NCBI GenBank assembly: GCA_021801945.1
Contig: JAKABE010000235.1
Span: 1-5,795 of the forward strand
Source: Acidobacteriota bacterium
GTDB lineage: Bacteria > Acidobacteriota > Terriglobia > Terriglobales > Acidobacteriaceae
Direction: 5' to 3'
Length of the DNA stretch: 5,795 nucleotides
Part shown: piece after piece, positions 1-4,586 of the stretch
Layout: each line of letters begins with the position of its first letter
Numbering within the stretch: position 1 is the stretch's first letter
Notes under the pieces: generated by a model
What the model was told of the DNA's origin: nothing
Database searches by the model: none
What the model saw: only the letters and a program-made list of their open reading frames with translations
Translations under genes and position numbers: made by a program

Positions 1-301
1 CGTTCTCTGGGTCTTCGACCGATCCGAGGACTTCGATCTCGTCGCCCATCCGCCCACCGACGAGCGCCGTCCGCACGGCGTCTTCGCCACCCGCTCTCCG
101 CGACGCCCCAACCCCATCGGCCTCACGGTGGTTGAGCTGCTGCGCCGTGACGGCGCATCGCTCCACGTACGCGGCGTAGACATGCTCGACGGCACGCCGG
201 TCCTCGACATCAAGCCCTATCTCTCCAGCATTCCTGCCGAAAAACTGCGCCGGGGCTGGCTGGCAGAGGCGGAAGGCAGGGAACGAGGGAACAAGGAGTA
301 G
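1..301 (+). CDS. trmO: TrmO/TsaA-family tRNA t6A37 methyltransferase, C-terminal part (5' end outside window)
   Basis: The frame is open from base 2 to a TAG at 299-301 and gives 99 residues; the start lies upstream of the window. The peptide holds the TsaA/UPF0066 signature: RPHGVFATRSPRRPNPIGL around residues 21-39, then a VVELL strand and the GVDMLDGTPVLDIKPYL block. Family members such as E. coli TrmO (YaeB) use S-adenosylmethionine to methylate N6 of threonylcarbamoyladenosine at position 37 of certain tRNAs, in the cytoplasm; the RSPxRPNPIG loop belongs to the cofactor-binding core. The 3' end lacks the longer C-terminal domain of E. coli TrmO, so this is probably the short form, ending in a charged tail (EAEGRERGNKE). 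GC is about 68% over the first 120 bases, like the native genes here. Family assignment is firm; methyltransferase activity is inferred from the family. Confidence 0.88.
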   Translation, partial: VLWVFDRSEDFDLVAHPPTDERRPHGVFATRSPRRPNPIGLTVVELLRRDGASLHVRGVDMLDGTPVLDIKPYLSSIPAEKLRRGWLAEAEGRERGNKE

Positions 302-315
302 GGACGAAGGCTGCG

Positions 316-426
316 ATGGGACTGGATGCGGCAAAAACCGCGCGGAATCAAGAGGTCATCGAAAGCGTTGTTCTCCCCACAATCTTTGCGATCGCGGAAA
401 ATAGTGAAGGACGTAGAATTCTTTAG
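316..426 (+). CDS. Possible small ORF, 36 codons, unknown
   Basis: An ATG at 316 opens a 36-codon frame ending in TAG at 424-426. A GAAGG motif at 306-310 lies five bases before the ATG, a good Shine-Dalgarno spacing. The peptide begins MGLDAAKTARNQEVIESVV and continues into a hydrophobic stretch (LPTIFAIAE), which reads like an amphipathic segment. It starts only 14 bases after the stop of the TrmO gene, so it could be co-transcribed. Nothing in it is recognised. An ORF this short arises easily by chance, and it may equally be a remnant of a decayed gene. Confidence 0.2.
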   Translation: MGLDAAKTARNQEVIESVVLPTIFAIAENSEGRRIL

Positions 427-516
427 CGAATTCCTTGGCCGGTCGCAAGTTGGGTGTAATGTTCAAACCGTGGAGGAGTGTTGGACATGAGTGGGAAAAC
501 ACGCAGCGGGAGAACC

Positions 517-521
517 GGAGG
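517..521 (+). promoter_or_regulatory. Ribosome binding site choosing the start of the Cys-pair protein
   Basis: GGAGG at 517-521 is followed by seven bases and then ATG at 529. An earlier GGAGG at 472-476 could serve a GTG at 478 (too close) or the in-frame ATG at 487 (ten bases). The 529 start has the better spacing, and the residues added by the earlier starts (MSGKTRSGRTGGRN) look like low-complexity leader, so 529 is preferred. Confidence 0.5.
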
Positions 522-528
522 TAGAAAC

Positions 529-885
529 ATGAAGAAGACGCTCGAGCACAGACATGAGCGTAAGGTCTGCCGTAATCCAGACTGCTTGCATGGTGAGGCG
601 TTTGAACAAATTGCAGTTCAAGAGATATTCCCCATCATTGCGAAGAAGTTGAGGGATATCTCGCCGGAAAAACAAGAAAAGTACCGAATCGATTCAACCA
701 GAATGGCCTATTTTTGCAACAATTGTCGCCGGATTTGGAACGGTTTCGAGAATGGCTGGGGTGAGCTTGTCGTGACATCCATCTCAAATCTCAGGCTCGA
801 CCTAGACGCGAGGAGGGCGGTCTATGCACCGACAGTCACCAGGCCAACCCGACCCTCGATGAGCGAGATGAGCGGCAATTGCTGA
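529..885 (+). CDS. Small zinc-ribbon-like protein of unknown function
   Basis: From the ATG at 529 the product is 118 residues; starts at 487 (ATG) or 478 (GTG) would add 14 or 17 residues. I do not recognise the family. What can be seen is one Cys pair near the N terminus (KVCRNPDCLH, Cys14 and Cys19) and a second tight pair (YFCNNCRRIW) about 50 residues later, followed by a Trp. This spacing is typical of a single zinc ribbon that binds nucleic acid or protein, but metal binding is only inferred. The segment between the pairs is charged and probably helical (IFPIIAKKLRDISPEKQEKY). There is no signal peptide or membrane segment. By hand count 541-720 is about 46% GC, far below the 63-72% of most neighbours, which suggests transfer. 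The last 27 residues are rich in Thr, Arg and Pro and may result from a frameshift. It converges on queE. Confidence 0.55.
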   Translation: MKKTLEHRHERKVCRNPDCLHGEAFEQIAVQEIFPIIAKKLRDISPEKQEKYRIDSTRMAYFCNNCRRIWNGFENGWGELVVTSISNLRLDLDARRAVYAPTVTRPTRPSMSEMSGNC

Positions 886-1012
886 CGCGGTATCTCCAAA
901 GCTCGCCAAACTCCGGGCCATATAAATGCTCCGTGATGCTGCGAGGGTCATCCATTTGTGCCACTCGCTCGTGGAGAAATCTCTCAATTTGCCCTATCCC
1001 TGTTCCCCGTCT

Positions 1013-1735
1013 TTACGGAATGCCGAGGAGCTTATGCGTCTGCAAGCTCATGCGCCACTGCGGATGATCGAGGCAATAGCGCAGCGCCAGTTGCGTGTTG
1101 CGCTCGCGCTCCAGCCCGTCCATCGGCTGAAGAAAGAAATGCCGGAAGGCGAGGTCCGCAAAGGCCTCCGGCTCGGCGCCCACCTGCGGATAGACCAGCT
1201 TCAACTCGTCGCCGCTGCGCTGCCTGAGCTCTGCACCGGCTTTCGGGCTAACGCAGAGCCAGTCGATGCCCACCGGAGCGGCGATGGTTCCATTCGTCTC
1301 CACGGCAATCTCAAAGCCGCGTGCGTGCAGCACGCCGATCAGGCTCGCATCGAGCTGCAGCAGAGGCTCGCCGCCAGTGCACACTACGAATCGTTTGCCG
1401 TCCTCAGCATCCTGGGTGCCCCATGTCTGCGGTCCCCACGAACAGGTCATCGTTCGCGCGGTGGAGGCCTCGCTCTTGAGACCTGGGACACCACGCCGGC
1501 CCCATTTCTCTTCGATGGCTGACGCCAGCGCCTCGGCAGACTCGAACTTCCCGCCGCCCGGTCCATTCGTGTCCGCAAAGTCCGTATCGCAGAACCGGCA
1601 GATGGCCGACGCGCGGTCCGCCTCGCGCCCCGACCACAGATTGCAGCCCGCAAAGCGGCAGAAGACCGCGGCGCGGCCGGTTTGCGCACCCTCGCCCTGG
1701 AGCGTATAGAAGATCTCTTTGACGGCGTAGCTCAT
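1013..1735 (-). CDS. queE: 7-carboxy-7-deazaguanine synthase QueE, with an in-frame insertion
   Basis: This radical-SAM enzyme converts 6-carboxytetrahydropterin to 7-carboxy-7-deazaguanine (CDG), the precursor of preQ0 and queuosine. The 240-residue product opens with SYAVKEIFYTLQGEGAQTGR and carries the cluster motif C31-x14-C46-x2-C49. This is the variant spacing known from Burkholderia-type QueE rather than the classic CxxxCxxC. FVVCTGGEPLLQLD (residues 116-129) contains the SAM-contacting GGEP, ETNGT is at 146-150, SPKAG at 163-167, and the C terminus carries the family's QTHK (232-235). Burkholderia-type QueE is, from memory, about 210 residues; the extra 30 lie between W78 and K114 and coincide with a palindromic repeat in the DNA. 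The ATG at 1735 directly follows the TAA of the ATP-grasp gene (TAAATG) and has GGGAG four bases before the TAA-ATG junction, so translation is probably coupled. Whether the enlarged loop is tolerated is unknown. Confidence 0.95.
   Translation of the reverse strand: MSYAVKEIFYTLQGEGAQTGRAAVFCRFAGCNLWSGREADRASAICRFCDTDFADTNGPGGGKFESAEALASAIEEKWGRRGVPGLKSEASTARTMTCSWGPQTWGTQDAEDGKRFVVCTGGEPLLQLDASLIGVLHARGFEIAVETNGTIAAPVGIDWLCVSPKAGAELRQRSGDELKLVYPQVGAEPEAFADLAFRHFFLQPMDGLERERNTQLALRYCLDHPQWRMSLQTHKLLGIP
1413..1494. repeat. Imperfect palindromic repeat (REP/MITE-like) inside queE
   Basis: The outer arms are 1413-1428 (TGGGTGCCCCATGTCT) and 1479-1494 (AGACCTGGGACACCAC); 12 of the inner 14 positions pair when one is reverse-complemented. 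Nested inside are GGTCCCCAC (1432-1440) against GTGGAGGCC (1461-1469), 7 of 9 pairing, and a perfect CGAAC (1439-1443) / GTTCG (1452-1456) around an eight-base loop. The whole can fold as one long interrupted hairpin in DNA or RNA. It encodes residues 81-108 of QueE, a stretch with no counterpart in the usual family. Length near 90 bases including edges keeps the reading frame. No clear target-site duplication was seen. Confidence 0.7.
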
Positions 1736-2668
1736 TTAGCTCCCGACCCCTACCTTCAGCTCTTTCCGCTCCTCGATGCGAGGCCAAATGTTCGCGCGGT
1801 CTACAGGAGACGCGCTAAAGGGTTCCCAATAGCGGCCGAGCAACTCGTCCGCGCCCGGCGGTGACAGACTGACCAGCCCGGCCCAGGGATGGCTTGTCAT
1901 CTCCCCAAACGCCAGCCCATCTGGAAGGTCATACAGGTCAACCCGGATAAAGTCGAGCCCCTCCGCCAATCTCTCCGCCACCTGAATTGCTGTCTCCAGA
2001 TGGAGCGGGCGCGGCGCCCGTGCGAGTCCGGGATCGAGATCGGACCGCCCGTGCAAATAGTAGGCTGGCAGCGGATTCCAATCTCTGTCAAACAGCGCTG
2101 AAAGCCCCGGAGTATTCGGAGCCACCTCATACTCGATGCAGCAGGCCTTGCGGTGGAAACAGAAAATGCGAAATTCCATCGGATAAAAGCCTTCGGCGCT
2201 CAGAAGCAACTCCTCAGCAAAGACTTTGTTCTCGATCCCGCGATAACTCGGCTCCTGGGTGCACTTGAAATAGCTCACCCTCAGCCATTCCGCAATGATC
2301 TTCCGCAGCTCCGTCTCACGCGCTGCGCTTTTATCCAGCACAACCAGATTCAATCCCGAGGCGCCATTCGGTTTGAGTACAAAGGCTTGCGGTAGCGCGG
2401 CAAGCGAAAACTGCTCCGGACTTTCGTAAATCCCGTAGACGCTCTTGACTCGAAGCTCGGGACACATCGCGCGGACAATCTCTCTGCAGGTCAGCTTGTC
2501 GGTCAGCTCCCGCCGCAGCGGCGTACATTGCTGTGAGAGGATCCGGAGTGCCAGCTTATCCGTCATCCGAACCGGCGAAAAAACGCGCGGCAGCCGATTG
2601 TGATGCATATAAAAACGCATCAGGTATCGCAGACGCGGTCCCAAAAGGAGCGAGAGAAATCTGCCCAA
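1736..2668 (-). CDS. TupA-like ATP-grasp protein between queC and queE
   Basis: The sequence matches the TupA-like ATP-grasp family, enzymes expected to use ATP to join a carboxylate to an amine through an acyl phosphate; TupA itself acts in teichuronopeptide (cell-surface polymer) synthesis. Numbered from the start chosen here (310 residues), the family pattern is: HHNRLPRVFSP near 22-32, LTDKLTCREIV near 55-65, the nucleotide-binding strand FVLKPNGASG at 96-105 with Lys99, then FIRVDLYDLPDG from 240 with Asp244, and FGEMTSHPWAG from 254 with the metal-binding Glu256. The start is uncertain. The frame is open to an ATG at 2854, but its first 30 codons lie inside queC. A TTG at 2668 has AAGAGG six bases upstream; other options are TTG at 2746 or 2743 and ATG at 2620. 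GC is about 50%, against 63-70% in queC and queE, suggesting later acquisition. No signal peptide. Its substrate is unknown. Confidence 0.8.
   Translation of the reverse strand: MGRFLSLLLGPRLRYLMRFYMHHNRLPRVFSPVRMTDKLALRILSQQCTPLRRELTDKLTCREIVRAMCPELRVKSVYGIYESPEQFSLAALPQAFVLKPNGASGLNLVVLDKSAARETELRKIIAEWLRVSYFKCTQEPSYRGIENKVFAEELLLSAEGFYPMEFRIFCFHRKACCIEYEVAPNTPGLSALFDRDWNPLPAYYLHGRSDLDPGLARAPRPLHLETAIQVAERLAEGLDFIRVDLYDLPDGLAFGEMTSHPWAGLVSLSPPGADELLGRYWEPFSASPVDRANIWPRIEERKELKVGVGS
1740..1744 (-). promoter_or_regulatory. queE ribosome binding site within the end of the ATP-grasp gene
   Basis: On the minus strand GGGAG is followed by C, the TAA stop of the ATP-grasp gene and at once the ATG of queE. 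Ribosomes ending the first gene are therefore placed on the second start, which argues for one transcript and coupled translation. Confidence 0.6.
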
Positions 2669-2765
2669 CCAAGACCTCTTGAGACTTTGCTGCGATATAG
2701 GAAAGACGAGCTTACTAAATCCTGGAATGTGCCGTTCCCCCAACAACAGATTGTCGAATCCTACG

Positions 2766-3467
2766 TTAGCGGCTGCGCAATGGATCGGCAATACCGTTTT
2801 CGCGGAAGCCCTTTTCGCGCAGCAGGCAGGAGTCGCACTGGCCACAAGGCGCACCGGTGGGCGAGGGGTCGTAGCAGCTGCTGGTCAGCGAGTAATCGAC
2901 GCCCAATTCAATCCCTTTGGCAATGATCTGCGCTTTGCTGAGGGCAATGAGCGGCGTGTGAATCTTGAGCTTTTGGCGGCCTTCCACGCCGGCCTTGGTG
3001 GCTAGGTTCGCCATCTTCTCGAAGGCGGCGATGTACTCGGGGCGGCAATCGGGGTATCCCGAGTAATCGAGCGCATTCACACCCAGAAAGATTTCGTTCG
3101 CCCCCAGCACCTCGGCCCAGGCCAACGCAAAGGAGAGAAAGATGGTGTTGCGCGCGGGCACATACGTAATCGGAATGCCGTGCGCCATCTCCTCCGTGGC
3201 GCGGCCCTTGGGAACATCGATGTCGGCGGTGAGTGCGGAGCCGCCAATGGCGCGCAGATCGATCTCGGCGATGCGGTGCTCGGTCACTCCGATTGATGCA
3301 GCCACGCGCTTGGCTGCCTCTAGCTCCCACGAGTGCCGCTGGCCGTAAGAGAACGAGAGCGCGTAGGTCTGGTAGCCCTCGCTCTTGGCGATAGCCAGCG
3401 TGGTGGCCGAGTCGAGGCCTCCGCTCAATAAGACCACCGCTCTTTTTTCTTCGCCACTTGCGGTCAT
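2766..3467 (-). CDS. queC: 7-cyano-7-deazaguanine (preQ0) synthase QueC
   Basis: QueC converts the CDG made by QueE, with ammonia and two ATP, to preQ0 through an adenylated intermediate and the amide. The 233-residue product has the PP-loop [15 protein letters not shown] (SGGLDS at 15-20), [14 protein letters not shown] at 39-52, [11 protein letters not shown] at 102-112, and [16 protein letters not shown] at 129-144. The C-terminal zinc site is C198, C208, C211 and C214 (CxxCxxC after TGAP). All expected blocks are present and the length is normal (B. subtilis QueC is about 219), so it should be active. The ATG at 3467 has only a weak AGGA about eight bases upstream. The TAA at 2766-2768 is followed by the ATP-grasp gene, with 97 bases between if that gene starts at 2668. 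GC near 63% over 3121-3240 matches the local background. In the cytoplasm it works directly downstream of the queE product. Confidence 0.96.
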   Translation of the reverse strand: MTASGEEKRAVVLLSGGLDSATTLAIAKSEGYQTYALSFSYGQRHSWELEAAKRVAASIGVTEHRIAEIDLRAIGGSALTADIDVPKGRATEEMAHGIPITYVPARNTIFLSFALAWAEVLGANEIFLGVNALDYSGYPDCRPEYIAAFEKMANLATKAGVEGRQKLKIHTPLIALSKAQIIAKGIELGVDYSLTSSCYDPSPTGAPCGQCDSCLLREKGFRENGIADPLRSR

Positions 3468-3518
3468 TGCAAAGTCCTGACGTTCCCAGGTCGAAGTTCA
3501 CATCAAAGAAGCAAATTA

Positions 3519-3566
3519 TCACCCTGAGCGGAGGTGCTGCGGCGGACTCCGGTCTTCTCAGGATGA
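3519..3566. repeat. Imperfect hairpin between kdsC-like gene and queC; possible terminator
   Basis: TCACCCTGAG (3519-3528) pairs 9 of 10 with CTCAGGATGA (3557-3566), and CGGAG (3529-3533) pairs fully with CTCCG (3547-3551); GTCTT at 3552-3556 is bulged on one side. Read on the minus strand, the structure lies about 35 bases after the stop of the phosphatase gene and is followed by TAATTTGCTTCTTT, which is T-rich but not a clean T run. It may weakly terminate that transcript, or be a copy of a dispersed palindrome of the TCATCCTGAG type, which I recall as common between genes in acidobacteria. Confidence 0.5.
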
Positions 3567-3600
3567 CTGCCTTGCTAGTTGAAAGTTCCAGGAAACGGAG

Positions 3601-4254
3601 CTACTTTAGGTCGCCGCCCTTGCCGATGTCCATGGACGGCGGAATAGGATGGTTCTCGTCGATAAAAGCCTCGATGCACTGGGTGAGTACGCCCTTCGCT
3701 TCCAGGATGAACTCGATGGCGTCGCGGCCGGCCCCGCAGCCACCTGCATTGGGCGTGACATAGTGGGCCTCGGCCTTGACGCGCTCACGCGCATTGGCCA
3801 CTGCGATGGCCAAGCCCACGCCGCGCATGGCGGGCAGGTCAATTACGTCGTCGCCCACGTAACAGATCTCCTCGGGCGTCACGCCTTCCTTCTCGCAAAT
3901 CTCGCGGATGGGCTTCATCTTATAGGCCTGGCCCTGATAGACAAACTCGAGCTTGAGGTCGCGGGCACGCGTGGCTACTGTTTCGCTGATGCGCCTGGTG
4001 ATGACGCCGCACTTGAGGCCGCCCAACTTCGCCAACGAGATTCCGGTGCCGTCATGCGCAGAGTAGCCCTTGACCTCAACCATGGTTGTCGAACTGACAC
4101 CGAAGCCGATGTTGCCCTTTCCACCAATCTCGTCCAAAAGTCCGCTGTGCGCATCACCGGGAACGAGCCAGATGGTGCCGTCGGTGAGAACGCCATCTAC
4201 ATCGAAGATGATGATTTTGATCTTACGGGCGCGATCTCGCGCAGAGGGAGTCAC
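3601..4254 (-). CDS. kdsC: KdsC-like HAD phosphatase (3-deoxy-D-manno-octulosonate 8-phosphate phosphatase)
   Basis: The 217-residue product is a C0-type HAD phosphatase of the KdsC family, which removes phosphate from Kdo 8-phosphate in lipopolysaccharide synthesis. Motif I is IIFDVDGVLTDG (nucleophile Asp18, acid/base Asp20). Motif II is in CGVITRRISETV (Thr86), motif III includes Lys112 (YQGQAYKMKP), and motif IV is YVGDDVIDLPAM (Asp135, Asp136). YVTPNAGGCGAGRDAIEFIL is the family C-terminal block. Two oddities: residues 29-60, between the first motif and the usual VKGYSAHDGTGI, are some 25 longer than in a compact KdsC such as the 188-residue E. coli protein, and the usual TGRxS reads TRRIS. 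A tail after residue 194 is also extra. The only reasonable start is GTG at 4254, with a weak GGGG upstream. No kdsA, kdsD or kdsB is nearby, so specificity for Kdo 8-phosphate over another sugar acid phosphate is inferred. Confidence 0.85.
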   Translation of the reverse strand: MTPSARDRARKIKIIIFDVDGVLTDGTIWLVPGDAHSGLLDEIGGKGNIGFGVSSTTMVEVKGYSAHDGTGISLAKLGGLKCGVITRRISETVATRARDLKLEFVYQGQAYKMKPIREICEKEGVTPEEICYVGDDVIDLPAMRGVGLAIAVANARERVKAEAHYVTPNAGGCGAGRDAIEFILEAKGVLTQCIEAFIDENHPIPPSMDIGKGGDLK

Positions 4255-4275
4255 ACCCCGATTTTACCATCGGTC

Positions 4276-4318
4276 AAGCCGTTCGCATGCGGCTTCCGTC
4301 TTCTGCCTACTATGGCAG
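4276..4318. repeat. Two adjacent short hairpins in the leader of the KdsC-like gene
   Basis: AAGCCG (4276-4281) pairs with CGGCTT (4290-4295) around eight bases. CTGCC (4303-4307) pairs with GGCAG (4314-4318) around TACTAT. On the minus strand both precede the GTG start at 4254 by about 20-65 bases. Short stems like these can occur by chance; a regulatory role is only a possibility. Confidence 0.3.
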
Positions 4319-4365
4319 GAACAAGCTCCCCGGGCGGGGGCACCCCCCTGGCGCCGGCATAGGAG

Positions 4366-4408
4366 ACTGGGCCCATCCCGCAAGACAGCCAGACGCAAGG
4401 GGCCCAGT
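4366..4408. repeat. Perfect 9-bp inverted repeat with 25-base loop
   Basis: ACTGGGCCC (4366-4374) is exactly reverse-complementary to GGGCCCAGT (4400-4408). The 25-base loop contains GCAAG twice. No T run follows on either strand, so it is not a standard intrinsic terminator; a dispersed palindromic repeat or protein-binding site fits as well. Confidence 0.5.
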
Positions 4409-4586
4409 TACAACTGCGCATCATAGCTGCCGCGGCATCTGGCTCCCCGCCATCACCCGCCCGTATTTGTAGTGACGAAGCTCACGGCGCGTAGGTTTCA
4501 GTGATCGAATTTCGTGCGCCCTTTATCCTGCGGAAATCCGAGGCAAAACCTCGACTGGCCCAGCCGCAGTTCCGACGGACCCGTTC

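Larger units (their letters stand above)
4255..4586. other. 332-base intergenic gap rich in palindromes
   Basis: No gene is supported here. The gap lies between two minus-strand genes and should hold the end of one transcript and the 5' leader of the KdsC-like gene. It contains four separate inverted repeats: 4276-4295, 4303-4318, 4366-4408 and 4539-4553. There is also a short GC palindrome, GGGGGCACCCCC, at 4336-4347. I see no convincing -35/-10 pair, no tRNA or known riboswitch fold, and no stem followed by a real T run on the minus strand. Confidence 0.6.

Noticed and set aside
388..395. GCGATCGC octamer resembling a HIP1 site
   Set aside because: I noticed it only here; HIP1 matters only when highly repeated in cyanobacterial genomes.
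416..433. GAATTC repeated with a six-base spacer
   Set aside because: Two copies of a self-complementary hexamer can form a hairpin but also arise by chance; no supporting context.
435..462. Possible promoter (TTGGCC and TAATGT, 16-base spacing) before the Cys-pair gene
   Set aside because: The -10 hexamer matches the consensus at only about half its positions, and no factor-binding context is visible.
926..1522. 198-residue plus-strand ORF opposite queE
   Set aside because: It is antisense to a gene with all QueE motifs; the peptide has no recognisable family and is a by-product of high GC.
2669..2854. N-terminal extension of the ATP-grasp protein to the ATG at 2854
   Set aside because: The first 30 codons lie within queC in another frame and look like shadow sequence; the remaining 32 before the TTG at 2668 show no family pattern. 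The choice is not certain.
1013..3467. Anti-phage Qat system or 7-deazaguanine DNA-modification (dpd) cluster
   Set aside because: QueC and QueE carry standard queuosine-pathway motifs, and no QatA-type ATPase, QatB, TatD-like nuclease or DpdA-like transglycosylase is present in the window.
3484..3492. TCCCAGGTC, matching part of the queE palindrome arm
   Set aside because: A nine-base match with no paired arm nearby is within chance expectation.
3649..4362. 237-residue plus-strand ORF, longer than the phosphatase it overlaps
   Set aside because: The minus strand encodes all four HAD motifs in order; the plus-strand ORF is a mirror of those codons with no motif of its own.
4539..4553. CGAGG-CAAAA-CCTCG hairpin as terminator of the OSBS/racemase gene
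   Set aside because: The stem is only five pairs and no T run follows it on the minus strand.
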